A program made the position numbers and the translations under genes. Source: Edolisoma coerulescens (lineage: Eukaryota > Chordata > Aves > Passeriformes > Campephagidae). Taken from it: a stretch of 64,000 bases of DNA. Shown here in pieces: positions 1 to 11,379 of the stretch (position 1 is the first letter of the stretch; every line of letters begins with the position of its first letter). The notes under the pieces were generated by a model, which saw only the letters and a list, made by a program, of their open reading frames with translations, did no database searches and was not told where the DNA came from. Where the stretch lies: contig VWZW01006867.1 of assembly GCA_013397115.1 (NCBI GenBank), forward strand, positions 1,861,977-1,925,976. Reading direction: 5' to 3'.

Positions 1-15
1 ATTTTATCTTACTAG

Positions 16-121
16 GTCAATAAAGTTCTCCGAAATCATAACATTAAGCCACATTGGATGTTTGCCCTGGACAGCATAATCAGAAAAGCTGTGCAGACTG
101 CTATTACAATTCTGGTCCCAG
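16..121 (+). CDS. MAP3K5: MAP3K5 (ASK1) internal exon, first of six in the window
   Basis: This exon encodes 35 codons plus one base of the ASK1 kinase, in the region between the kinase domain and the C-terminal coiled coil. The acceptor is cttactag at 8-15 and the donor is CCCAG|GTGAGT at 121/122. The frame, opening at 16, includes the segments KPHWMFALDSIIRKAV and QTAITILVP, which I recognise as ASK1. The last base G joins AA of the exon at 2390 to make Glu, giving LVPELRPHF across the junction. Counting back from the stop, this exon begins about 236 residues before the C terminus, near residue 1140 of the roughly 1370-residue human protein. Upstream exons, including the kinase domain, lie left of the window. 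MAP3K15 and MAP3K6 are the alternatives; residue pattern and the MAP7 neighbour favour MAP3K5. Confidence 0.95.
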
Positions 122-2389
122 GTGAGTCATTTCTTAATACTCAGCAAATGTTTATCAGCTGATCTCTTTAAACATGCTTTAGAGTTGTGATTATGATGCT
201 TCACTTAAGATTTTGAAACCAGCAGTGGCCTTTTTCCTGTTCACTGTCTGTTTTGCAATTCAGAAACTAATCTGTGTATTGTTCAAGCTATTTGGGAAAG
301 CACCTTTCCACAATGTGTAATCTAAATGATTCTGCAACACAGTGAGTAGAAGTACTGGGTTAAGGTGCTCTGGGACCTAATTTTTTGCCTATTGCTTATG
401 GTCAGAAGCTGTCTTAAAAAAACAAAACAAGAAAAACCCCAAACAACCCCAAACCCTTGACTTGAAACCTACTAAAACCAACCAAACAGATCTGCAGTGC
501 CTGCAGTTTGTACGTTGTATTTTGAATGTTCTGGAATTAGAATGTATGATCTCAATTAGAATGCTTCACTCAGGGAAGGAGTCTGTTTAAACTGTAACCC
601 ATTCTGTTACTTCTCTACTATTTCCAAAGTTAGTTTTTCTGCTGCTTCTTAACTTCTAATGCTGGAATTAATGGTGATATTTTCAAACATGTCATTTAAT
701 GCTTTAAGTCAGAATACTTTCATTCCTGTTTCCTGCAGTGGGTTGAGTCTTAAATTATCAATAAAGAGATCTGAAAATTACATCACAAGTTACAGCTATT
801 CCTATTCTCCTTATTTTCCATATCTGTAGCACAACCAACAAGATATAAATAGGGTTTCTGTGTTACTTTCAAGTCTCAAAGAAACTCTCTTCTCACTAGT
901 GCTGAGCATCTCTAACAGGCATGTACTTCATTGCTGTGTAATAGGAGTAACTGTGGAATTCCTCCTTAATAGTCTGCTCTTCCCCATACAGCTCAGTGTC
1001 AGCATTAACTGTAGGTGGTCAAGCTTAAGCAAAAGCCTCTGTGCCCCAGTCGGTTTCAGGCACGGATCATCTGCCACTTCCCCAGCTGCCTTACCCTACT
1101 TCCGATTGCTTTCCCTTGCCTTTGTCTCACTCTTTTTTCCTAAATTTATTTTCGTATGATCTGGGGATTTATCTCTAGCTTTAACACCTCTAAAAGTTAT
1201 GGGATGTTTAAGGAATGGTACAAAGCCAATTTTATGCTGCCTGGCGGTGAACAATGGCAAAGAACTTCTGCATCCTGCTTATAAGAACAGCAGTTCAAAG
1301 CTAATTCAGACATATTTGCCTAGCAATATTTGGGTAACTGCTATAAACCTGCTTTCCTTAATTAAGAGGAAGCATAGCTCTGTATATCTTATTATGTTCA
1401 CCCTTGAAAAATGTATGTAGCATTGAAATGAAGAGGTGAAACAGATCAAGGGACAAATGTTTCTTTTGTGAAGAAGAGAAATATATTTGCTAGTTACTCA
1501 GCAGAAAGGATATAAACCAAGTGTGACTCAGGAAAAAAAGTACATTTTGGTGAGGAGACCAGAGGGAGTTCTTAGCAGTAAGGAGCCACAATTGAAGGAA
1601 GGAAGGAAGAAAGATTTATATTAAATAGTTAGAATTAACAAACAGATGTTGTTACAATAATAGATTGTGTAGGAGTGTCAGATCTTGTGTACATATCTTG
1701 CATACCTGGTAAGCTCTGGTAGGTAGTTTAGACAGGGAACAACAGAAACCAGGGTATAGCCTTGTGTTCACAGTTTTGTGAACGTGCATCATTTCAAAAT
1801 AGGCAGTGATAAGTAGGCTCTGATAAGTAGAAGGCAAGTGGGCTGCTTTTCATTGTTGGGAAAGGGGCCTTTTTGTAATTTCCTCTCTATCTTTGGATGC
1901 AATTTTTTGGTAAACATGGTATTCTTATAATGACAGAATGCTAAATATGCTGGAACAGCAACAGCAGGAATAGCTGGATATAGAAGAAATAATGGTCATT
2001 TGTGTAATAAAATGTTTCAAGTCAGACACATAAGAAAGTAGAAATTACTGAGAATGGACTTAAGCAAAAGAAACTCTGCTGTACATAATATTTCAGCACA
2101 ATTTGACATGAAATGGTCGCCAAATCTGGAATCACATTCATCCAGATGTTTTTTACAGCTCTTGAACATTCAATAGGCAGAGTAACAATCTTCATAAACC
2201 AAGGTGCTGTTACGTTTTGAGTGATCTCAAAGCCTAGAATATATCTGTTCTCCTGTTACAGAAATTTCAGGTCTGGTGTAACCAAAGTTATAGGATTATC
2301 TGTAATAGTCACTTGGGTCTGCTTTTGTTTTGATATTTAACTAATGTTTAACATCTTTGGTGTTTTATCTTTCGCTTACGTTTTAATAG
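122..2389 (+). other. MAP3K5: MAP3K5 intron
   Basis: The intron runs from GTGAGT to ttttaatag. It contains an A/C-rich low-complexity tract at about 415-470 and a GGAA-type short repeat near 1596-1614. Nothing else was recognised. Confidence 0.9.
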
Positions 2390-2630
2390 AATTGAGGCCT
2401 CATTTTAGTCTTGCATCTGAAAGTGATACAGCCGATCAAGATGATATAGAAGTTGAAGATCAAGATGAACAGCCTCAGAATCAAACCATCCAGCAGCCTT
2501 GCATTGTGTTGGAAGATGCAGTAGCTACCTCAGGTGTAAGCACACTCAGCTCCACGGTGTCCCATGACTCCCAGGCTGCTCACAGATCACTGAGTGTCCA
2601 GCTGGGCAGGCTAAAATTAGAGACAAACAG
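2390..2630 (+). CDS. MAP3K5: MAP3K5 (ASK1) exon: acidic, Ser/Thr-rich linker
   Basis: This exon of 241 bases begins in phase 1 (AA completes Glu) and ends AACAG|GTAAGT, leaving AG to join G of the next exon as Arg. It encodes LRPHFSLASESDTADQDD, then an acidic and glutamine-rich run, then VATSGVSTLSSTVSHDSQ and HRSLSVQLGRLKLETNR. The serine-rich VATSGVSTLSS segment is strongly ASK1-like as I recall the mammalian protein. The acidic stretch looks more divergent, with extra Gln and Ile residues. The linker sits between the kinase/regulatory region and the coiled coil and is probably disordered. The open frame can be followed left to 2344, but that part is intronic because a good acceptor lies at 2389/2390. 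Confidence 0.96.
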
Positions 2631-5412
2631 GTAAGTCTGGACACTGGGAGACAGGGACACTGGCCTGCTTACAGCAGTATGTATTGGTTAGCTCTCAAAA
2701 TATATATGCTGGAATACTAGTGACAGTGCCAAAATTCCATAGCAGTGTAAGTCGTTCCTTTTAACGATGATCCCTGTTTTGCTGTGACTATCACTTACAT
2801 AATTTTATTAACTTCAACAAAACCATAGTGATGCAAGTTAAGATCAGTCTTGATTTCAGGTGCCCTTTCAAGGAAGGTCTGAAAAAACCTGACTTGCTGC
2901 CAAACTTCTGCTTTTTCTCTCTTTGGTGTGCTCTGTATGGCTGATGAATGGTGTTATGCTTTGTTTCCATTCAGGCAGAACTTGCTGTTCTTTTCTATAG
3001 CTATTCTCAGCGAGTGAGCTCAAGCTAATAGACAGCCACACAGAAACTCCACAAGGAAACTCCTTCAGACTTGTTTTGTGCACAGAAATTACTGCAAGAG
3101 GGATCTGTCCTTACCAGCAGCCATTACCTTTTTATTAAATAAGTTCTTTTCATCAAAGAAAGATGGGGAAAATTGGTGTTTTGTTTAAAAGAAGGAATGA
3201 GCCAGAAATTTGGATATTATATTTCTTTTCAGAAATATGTCTTGCACTTTAAACCTGAAAAGTGATTCTTTGAGGTTTTGTTGTTCTTTTAAGAAAGTCA
3301 GAGAAAAATCTGTCTCCATTATTTTATCCAAATGATCTTCTCTATATTTTGTTTTCATTAAAATATACCAGTCTGGTTAAAGTAGATATTTAGCTTTTGC
3401 AGCATCTGATTTATGACATTGGATTTCCTACTGACCTTAGTAAATTTTGAATGTGACCTTGACAGAAAGAGAACATGTCTTCATTAAGACAGTTGTTATG
3501 CTGGTAGAACAATCTTTGGGGCTGCAGTTCCAATTGAAATTAAAATGTTAAACTGTACTTTACTTTTAAATGTGTCCAAGAAGTTTGCCGTAATTAGAGT
3601 AATTCATTAGACTGTACTGTTTTTAATAAAGTGTCATTATTTTTGGGTTCTTACGTTACAATTAATATTTTTACTTGTGACCATTGAGAATATTCTGATA
3701 GTCTTACTGATACACTTAAAGAAATACATAAATATTTTAGATTGACTCACTTTACTTCACAATTTTATGGTGGGAAATAGTCTCAGAAGTGATCAGTTTG
3801 CAGAGGTACTTTTTTGCTAGGACTTTACTTCTGTAAATTTCTCAAATGCAAAGCCTTTGGCCAAACAGTCACATCCAGGCATTCATGCAGAAATTTTGAA
3901 ATAAATAATACAGACAATTGTTTGAATATTTATGAAAGCTTTATTGGCATAAGCAGCAAGCAGTTGTCAGGAGAAAATAATGGCCCCAAAGGTCTTTTTC
4001 AACCAGAATAGATAGACTAAGAATAATTTAACTGAAAGGTGACCTGTCTGGACAGAATATCAGTCTGCACTGAGAATAACCAAGCTATGGGGTTGTGTAG
4101 CTGCACAAAGCAGCTCTGTTCCCATGCAGGATGGACTTGTTAAGGTTTGTTAGCTCAGGTGTGTAAGCACTCAAGTGCAAATACGTTGCTGGTAGGCCTG
4201 CATGCAAGCTAAAAGTAGGGCTAGATGTTTTTACAAAGCAATCGTATGGGATTCAGTTTACCCATGTGCAAAGGCAGGTAAAGGGCTTTTGCAGCACATT
4301 TTCTAACTGAATTCCTGTCTTTCAGTGTTCCCCCAAAAAAGTTGCAGTGCTCAACTGGTATAAATTCACAAAAAAATTAATACATTAATAAATAAAAGGA
4401 AACATACTGAAATGGAACAGTTATTTCATAGTTCTCAGTCTGGCAGAGGTTTCAAGAAAGGGATGAAAGTGCTGCAATCCTTTCAAGGCAGAACTTCTGA
4501 AGACTCAGAAATCAATTATAGGTCTATGAGTGTGCTCTCAATGTCCAATTTCTGACCAAGTTCCTGTTGGGCACAAATTCTCACCTGTTCCAAGTTGTGA
4601 ACATATTGTTCACAAATCCTGCATTTTACTAAACCGCTTTTCTAAAAGAATAAATTACAGCAGTTTTACATACTAATTTTCCATTATATTTTGACTATTT
4701 TCTTTTGATCAGCTTGAATGGTGCTGGCCACCGAATCTCTCCAAGTTTTTCTCTAGGTTTGTGTTATGAAGGAGGTCAAACATGGGTTTCAGTTTACTTC
4801 TGCTTGACATTTTCAAAAGTAATTGCTTAGGGGACTAAGCAAGTATTTTGCCTCCTCTTTTCTGACTCTTAATATAGCCTAGGAGGGCAGGCACAAAGTG
4901 CCTTGTATGTGAGGAAGGGACAGCCCTTGTGTGGTTGAGAATGTATATTCCACATTTAAGAAATGCAACGATATGTTTTCACCACATTTTCATCACAGCT
5001 CTACACTTTCCATACCTTGAAAATGTCTGCCGGAGAGATGTGAACTGCCATTTTTCCTTACAAAGGTTTAACCCTTAGTTTATGAACCACTTTGAAATTT
5101 TTTCTCAGTTCCAGTTTTGTTTAAAACAGCGCACAGGCTGTATAAATTTCACTGCAATTTTCTGCCATACCACTTTTTTAGTGGGGGAATGTTTATGCGG
5201 CAGTTGGTGTGTTTGGGGCTTCTGTATGAATGTTTATATCTTTATGTAGGTCATAATCAATCTATAGTGGAAGAATATACCTGTGAAAGTTAGAGAAGTC
5301 TGTCCTTGTCTTTGTCAGGAAGGTTTCCAGTTTAAGTATAGTCAGATCTTTCCTCTCCTGAAAATTTGAAGCTACTTAAGGAAATGAGTGCTTTGTTCCC
5401 ATTACTTCACAG
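2631..5412 (+). other. MAP3K5: MAP3K5 intron
   Basis: This intron of about 2.8 kb runs from GTAAGT to ttcacag. It is AT-rich. I recognised no repeat family, RNA gene or extra exon in it. Confidence 0.88.
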
Positions 5413-5525
5413 GTTATTGGAAGAGTTGGTTCAAAAGGAGAGAGAATTTCAAGTCCTCTTGCATCAAGCTATAGAAGAAAAAGACCAAGAGATCAGGAAC
5501 CTACAGCTCAGGTCACAGCCAATAG
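5413..5525 (+). CDS. MAP3K5: MAP3K5 (ASK1) exon: C-terminal coiled coil
   Basis: The acceptor is acttcacag at 5404-5412 and the donor is ATAG|GTAAGT. The exon has 113 bases: one base completing Arg, 37 codons, and one base carried to the next exon. It encodes a charged helical segment containing LLEELVQKEREFQVLL and AIEEKDQEIRNLQL. Leu, Val, Phe and Ile recur at heptad-like spacing and there is no Pro until the end, as expected for the C-terminal coiled coil that mediates ASK1 self-association. Predicted position is about residues 1254-1291 in human numbering. It is uninterrupted and looks functional. Confidence 0.96.
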
Positions 5526-6441
5526 GTAAGTGAGAAGAATTTTTAAGGAAAAGTTTCATACTGGCTACAGATGAAAAAGTGCCAGCTAAACGTCTGTTCC
5601 TTTTATTGAGCCAGTCCCAGCAAAGATGCTTTATTGTGCTGCTTCTGGTAGGGCTTGCTCTGAAGTTAGAATGTACATTGTGGAAACAAATTACTGGATT
5701 TGTTAATCACAAGGAGTGGTAATCCATGTATGGTATCACAAGCACAAAGAAAGGTATGATTTAAATATTTTTGTTAGTGATTATATGGAAGAGTACAAGG
5801 CTCATGTCCTACTGAATAAATATTATTCCTTAAGAGGATAAGCTAGTATGTTTAGGTATGTGTTCCTTGAATTACAGACTGTTCCAATAGTTACATTGAA
5901 AGTTCAAGAGGATCTAATTGGTGAGATGCAAATACAGCTTAAAGGTTACTGAGGGAAGCTGAGTTTGCTGTGTCTGCCCTGAAGAAGATGGAAGTGCTTA
6001 AGCAGTTTGATGTTTCTGTGTAATGGGCTTCTAAGTGTTGCTTCCCGAAAGCAGCTGATCCTCAGTCTAAGGCATTCCCTATGCAGCAATTGTATGAGTT
6101 ACACTGAACAATTCAGTTAATTGATGCAAAAACCTTAGTGTAGAAACAGTGACAGTGACAGCCTTGTACTAGTAAAGTCATTTTTAGAAGAGGGCAGAAA
6201 ATCTTATCTGTATCAATGTTCACACTACTTTGACTGTACCCTTAACCAAGTAGAGAAATTAATGTAAAACTGTCTATAAATTGTAATTAGGTGTGTTCTT
6301 TGGGAATTGGCATTTATTAATGGGGATATTGGTATTCTAAGCTTGAAGGGAAAGCCCACTGAAGAAAGTGCTCGAGGAGTCAAAAATGGCAAGAGCTTGC
6401 TTTGGCAACACAAAACCTTGTCTCAAAAATGCTTGTTCCAG
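5526..6441 (+). other. MAP3K5: MAP3K5 intron
   Basis: This is a 916-base intron with donor GTAAGT and acceptor tgttccag. No repeats or other genes were recognised. Confidence 0.88.
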
Positions 6442-6554
6442 ATATTCCTGGATTGTCTGTCTGTCATCGTCATTCCACTGGCACAGGGACCGAAGACCCT
6501 GATCTCATAAACTGGCTGAGAGTTCATGGAGCTGATGAGGCCACGATAAACAAG
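6442..6554 (+). CDS. MAP3K5: MAP3K5 (ASK1) exon: linker and start of the SAM-type domain
   Basis: The 113-base exon starts after cttgttccag (AT completes an Asp codon) and ends AACAAG|GTAGCA in phase 0. It encodes a variable linker, DIPGLSVCHRHSTGTGTEDP, followed by the first helices of the C-terminal SAM-type domain, INWLRVHGADEATINK. The WLRV-GADE pattern is the family signature here. The donor GTAGCA is weaker than its neighbours, but the next exon continues exactly as expected (FLAEDYTL). The linker (SVCHRHSTGTGT) looks less conserved than the exons on either side. A second open frame overlapping this exon on the same strand is a chance shadow. Confidence 0.94.
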
Positions 6555-7464
6555 GTAGCAATGATTCTATTCACTGCCTGGCACAGTTGCAGTACTATTT
6601 TGTGACTCAGTCTAAAAAGATGCCAAACTTTTTTAATTACTTTAGCATATTTTGAGAGATTCATTTGTTTTCAGAGGATAGGAAAAAGCCATGAATATGA
6701 AGGCCTTTACAAATTTTTTTATTAATGGGACTTTACGCAGTACCATTAATAGTTCCTAAATCTGATTATGAATAAAGCAATAAAATATCCTGGTAAATAG
6801 ACACTCTTGGGTTTTCAGTGTCTTTACACACTGCAGCATTCCTGCTGATGATACTCTGGATATAGGATACATGTTCACCCTCAGCTAACTGTGCTATAGT
6901 GAAAAACTCTGAAGTAGATCAGTCTGCTCTGCAGCAAATTATATAACTTTAGAGGTGGTGAGGATTTCAGCTAATTTAGGAATACCTGCATGTAGTTATC
7001 ACTCCTACAGATCAGACCAAAGGTTCCTCCAAGTTCAATTACATCAAATTCAGATGCCATTTTTGAAAAGGTAGGTCTTAACTGTTGCTTTTAATTTCCT
7101 CATGGCTTAAATGTGGTATTACTTATGGTATAATTTGTGTCCAGTAAAGTCTGTGATTCCGAGATTACAGTGGTAACAATAGAAATGCCAGTTGTGAAAG
7201 GTTTTGAGTAGATGTAAAAGCATTACACCTTTCAAGTTGTGCCTGGTATGCTGATGCAGAGTATACAGTGTACAATTTAAGTAGTTTCACTGTATTTGTA
7301 GAAACAATGTGGATTAATCTGTTACATGTACCACACTTTAGCCCAATTTTAGGTTTCTCCCTAATTTAACCTTCTATTTTTAGGGGCAGATGATCCTAGG
7401 AAGATGAGCTTAGGAATTTAGATAACATTTCTAACAAAATGTTCATTTAAACTTCTTTCTGCAG
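6555..7464 (+). other. MAP3K5: MAP3K5 intron
   Basis: This 910-base intron runs from GTAGCA to ttctgcag. It is AT-rich and nothing further was recognised. Confidence 0.87.
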
Positions 7465-7541
7465 TTCTTGGCTGAAGACTATACCTTAACGGATGTTCTC
7501 TGCTATGTTACACGAGATGATCTGAAATGTTTGAGACTGAG
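7465..7541 (+). CDS. MAP3K5: MAP3K5 (ASK1) exon: SAM-type domain core
   Basis: This exon of 77 bases (25 codons plus two bases) lies between tttctgcag and CTGAG|GTAATG. It encodes FLAEDYTLTDVLCYVTRD and then DLKCLRLR, with the final Arg split AG|A across the intron. The spacing of Leu, Tyr and Val residues and the ending DLKCLRLRGG match the ASK1 C-terminal SAM-type domain, which works with the coiled coil in ASK1 oligomerisation. There is no frameshift or internal stop. Confidence 0.96.
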
Positions 7542-8215
7542 GTAATGCTTCACAGTTAAATGAACTGTGCTTTGTTAGAAGAAAAACTGATACTAAGTCT
7601 CTATTTATTGTATTGTGTTGTATTAATTTAAAATAAGTAACACTTTCCAGTATGGCTTTGTATGCTGATACATTCCTGCCAAACAGCTGATACTGTTTAA
7701 ATTTTAAAAGAAGGTTTTTCTATTGAAGGAAAAATTTTAAGGTAAAGCACTTACCTTACAACTGGAGGCCCTGGATATCCCATTAGAGCCTTGCTTTTAT
7801 TTTAAGAAGTAGCGCTAGCAAAACTTTCAGTAGTTTATTATCATCATCAAACTTTGGAAACGTTACTCATGGACTGTAAGTAGCAATACATTTCACCTAA
7901 TCATGCCAGGTGTTTAGGTCACCAACTTGCATCGTGTTGGAAGTCAGATGTGGGTTATGCAAGTCCTTTGGACCAGAAGTCTGAATTCCAGACAGCAGAC
8001 ATCTGCCAAGTAGAAAGATTGCTCTGTCTTGTAATCAGAAAAGGACTCTGTTCTCTATTTGAGTAATGCATGTTGAATTTCACCTTTGATCAGCCTTCCC
8101 ACTGAATTTCATTGATCAAAACCAGAGCAAGAAAATCAGAAAGCACCTAAATTGGAAGGCTTTCAGGCTAGAGAGTATCTTTGTATCTGAGTGTCTTTAT
8201 GATTTTTCTTTACAG
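7542..8215 (+). other. MAP3K5: MAP3K5 last intron
   Basis: This is a 674-base intron with donor GTAATG and acceptor tctttacag. No other feature was recognised. Confidence 0.87.
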
Positions 8216-8276
8216 AGGAGGAATGCTGTGCACGCTCTGGAAGGCTATCACTGACTTTCGAGAGAAACACGCCTGA
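8216..8276 (+). CDS. MAP3K5: MAP3K5 (ASK1) last coding exon with stop
   Basis: The final coding exon begins after ttctttacag. A completes the split Arg, then GGMLCTLWKAITDFREKHA and a TGA stop at 8274-8276. This closes the SAM-type domain and the protein. The six exons in the window total 711 coding bases, an exact multiple of three including the stop, which supports every junction chosen. The C-terminal residues are close to those of mammalian ASK1 and differ mainly in the last few positions. The 3' UTR continues in the same exon. Confidence 0.96.
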
Positions 8277-9030
8277 CACCGATATTTTTCTTTGCTTCTC
8301 TGCAGAGATGAAAAGATTTCCTTTCAGCCAGAGCAGGTGTGCTGTCAGAAGGACTGTTGCACTTTAATCCAGTATTTGTTTACCAATGTTAAAAACACTG
8401 CAGCTTCCTGACTGCTTTTACTCCTATAATCCATAAGGAATCTGTAAACAACCTGCAACATTATTTTACTTTAAATGTTTTTACATGCAAGTTTTTCAAA
8501 AATTTTTAGAAAACACACACACACAAAAGTTACAAACTCATGAAATATTGTAGTTAAAGTAAGCAGATGTTAATTTCATGACAAACTGATGTAAGATTTT
8601 ATGTAACTGTACATCACTGGAACAAAACCAAAATGTGACAACAACTTTTCAATTTCTTTGTAATATATCTCAATATTATCTGTAGTAGAGCTTCATTATT
8701 TCAATCATAATTAGATATTTTTCTTTCAGTGTGCAAGACCTAAAGGTAATTGTTTTTACCTACTGCCCTACATAGTTTAATATCGTTTATTTTTTGGTAA
8801 TTTAAGTTCTATGGTGCATTTGTTTTAGAGTTGTTTATGTACTACTGAACTGTACCAGTTGTATATACCTGAACCACAGTAATGTTAGCTTGTTCTAAAG
8901 CTATCTCTGACACACACAATTGAAAATAAAAATAACCTAAGACTTACTTTTTCCTATATTTTTGGAATTCTAAAATAGCAACGGTGTAGAACTTGAAAAT
9001 ATTGGAATAAAAAAAAAAAGAAAAAAATTC
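8277..9030 (+). other. MAP3K5: MAP3K5 3' untranslated region
   Basis: The sequence after the stop is AT-rich and has no splice signals. It carries a short CA repeat at about 8512-8525. AATAAA hexamers occur at 8925-8930 and 9006-9011, with U-rich sequence after the first, so the transcript probably ends in this interval. Another AATAAA at 9461-9466 could serve a longer isoform. The exact end cannot be fixed without RNA data. Confidence 0.7.
8925..8930 (+). terminator. MAP3K5: Candidate poly(A) signal of MAP3K5
   Basis: This is a canonical AATAAA about 650 bases after the stop, followed within 30-40 bases by a U-rich stretch (ttactttttcc). The hexamer at 9006-9011 is a second candidate, but an A-rich tract after it makes it less convincing. 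Confidence 0.6.
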
Positions 9031-11379
9031 ATACTGAGTATCAAGGGAACCTTTCTGACACATCTTAAACTTACTGTGATTTGAGTACGATAACCATAGC
9101 ATTGAATATTTTCTTGGTTTTTCTATTCAGTCTAATTCCTGTACTAACAAGCCAAGACCAAAAAAAATTCTTCTCTGGGCGCTGTACTCGACTTGAGAAA
9201 TGGAAAGTCCTGCCTTCATGCACTGAATAGTCATTGTGGCCTGTTGTCTCTTCTTCTGCTTTTGCTTATGCAATGATTCTTTTCTCACATGTAATGAAAA
9301 AAGGGTGGTGGGTATTCCCTGTCCATCCACTGTCATTGTCACTTCACCATTCTAGCACTGGGTATCAACAGATTCTTCTGGGGCAGCTGCAAAAAATTCC
9401 ATTGTGGGGAAGACTTGCCTGGACAAGAAGCTGCTTCTTTCTTCGTAAGCCTTGGTAACCAATAAAAGGCTAATGCTTTTAATTTTTCAGGTCTAATAGG
9501 TATTTTCAAAGAAAATGAAATATTTTTTTAAACATAAACATGTTGTCCTAACATGTATACAGTAACTTTTGCTGGCTAAAATGCAACAATTATGTATTAA
9601 AAAAAATAAGATAAACAAAGAACAGTAGATTAAATCATTTTAGTCAGATTTTTTTTTTTACTCTGAAGATGGTTCTACTGATTTTTAGGCACAGATGTAT
9701 TCAACTCATTCCAAAAACTTAACTACCTTTCATGAGAAACACACCTACTGTTTACCAATTTCTACTGCTATTACAGCAGAAAACAATATATTTTCAAGGT
9801 CATTTTAAACACAAGAAAGACCGGTGGTGGATGGTGACTTGTAAAACCCAAAACTTAAAAAATCTCTACTCATTGAGAAGTGACCCTAGGACAATGAACT
9901 TTCCTAATTTGATTTCTGTGTGAAGCATGATCCTGTATTGGCCCAGGTTTGAAAACCTCTGGTTTCATGCAGTATGACCAGAAGGCAATTGCACTGCTCT
10001 GTTTACATTGAAAGCATGCAGCCTGTTCTCTATGACTCAGGCTGCTCAGAAATGCCAACTATGTAAGAGAGAAGGGAGTGTGATTGAGGTTTCCACTGAA
10101 TGTCTCCATGAGACCTAGCCTGGCACCAGCTGGGAATTAACTCCTATAGTTCATTGCTGGCTTCACCAGACCCGAGATGGCTTCTGCAGCATTGCTCAGC
10201 AATCAGTTCTGTATTCTCCACAGTGAGACTCTGTTGGGTCTGATCCATGCCCAGGCCAGGCCACGTACACTTATGTTCCTTGAGCAATTGTGATCTGGTC
10301 TGAATGTGGTTCCCTGAGCAGCACAGCTTATCCATAGAGGTGCTAGATCTGTGCACAAAAGCTTATGTAAGATCCCTACATCAGGCTACTTCATATAGAT
10401 TGTACCAGATATTACTTTTTACATCCTCAGACAAAACATGAGAAAATACTTTTGGATGGAGTGCATCAGACAGGTCAGCCTGCGATTCTTCAGCCTGGCT
10501 CCTAGAATATGTTGGTGGGTGGATGCCTACATAGACCACAAATTAGGGATTTGAGATTACGTTAATGCAGGATTTTGCTGAGGGCAACATTTTGACCACG
10601 GGGTATACCACTGGGTTTGAACTTGGATAACCTCTTGGCCCTTGGTCAGTGGTGTTGTAATCCAGGGCTCAGGTTGACCGAGAGACACCTTTACACCTCC
10701 GTTAAGAGAACACAGAAGTGAAAACTCTACCAAGGCATTGCTGATTTTGCTGTCTTTTGCACCTTCCAGCATAGAGTCCAGCCTGTTCTTCTATTACAGA
10801 CACTCTCCTGCCCACAAGCCACAGGGTGTGTTTATCACCCAAGCCCCAAACTCCTTGTTTTAGAGCACAAATGGCTCTTGGTGCAACAAAATATTAATCT
10901 TCCCTTTCCCTAGAAAACCTTGTACTCTGAACTTAGCAGTTTGTGAAAGAAGGATGTTCTGCGTGGTGGCTGAAGTTGGCTTGGTCCAAGTGCACCGGAC
11001 TAAGGCAGCTGCCCCTCTCCACCTGCTTGCCTGCATCCACAGCTGCATCCTATGAGTTCCCCAATTCATTCACCCTCCTTCAGCTGTAGTTCTGATGATT
11101 GGGGCTACGTGCAAGCAGATGCGAAATTAAATGATGTTTCGATGCAGACTAGAACACTTTAGAGAGAAACACTTATGACCCTGAAAAGCAGCATAAAGCA
11201 AGTTAAGGCAAACTCATGGGAAAGGTAACAGGACCATGCCCTTTACAGAAATGTATGATATATCGACAGCTCTTCACAGAGCCATTTTTTTTGGAAGCAA
11301 GGCATTGCACGCAGCTTTAAAACCGGCTGTTTAAGAGCACGTGCCGCAGGAACGAGTCTACAGCAGTGCAGCTCTTTCC
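9031..11379. other. Intergenic spacer between MAP3K5 and MAP7
   Basis: About 2.3 kb with no gene recognised. It is unusually short spacing between two large genes but agrees with their adjacency in human. An AATAAA lies at 9461. The portion 10140-11070 is less AT-rich than its surroundings and may be an old repeat that I cannot name. An E-box CACGTG at 11338-11343 marks the edge of the CpG island. Confidence 0.6.

Noticed and set aside
2344..2389. Extension of the MAP3K5 exon to an upstream ATG
   Set aside because: It lies in the intron. The acceptor at 2389/2390 joins in frame to the exon ending at 121 and restores the known ASK1 sequence.
1..8276. Assignment to MAP3K15 (ASK2) or MAP3K6
   Set aside because: The residues match ASK1 best as I recall it, and in human the gene after the MAP3K15 3' end is PDHA1, not a MAP7-type gene.
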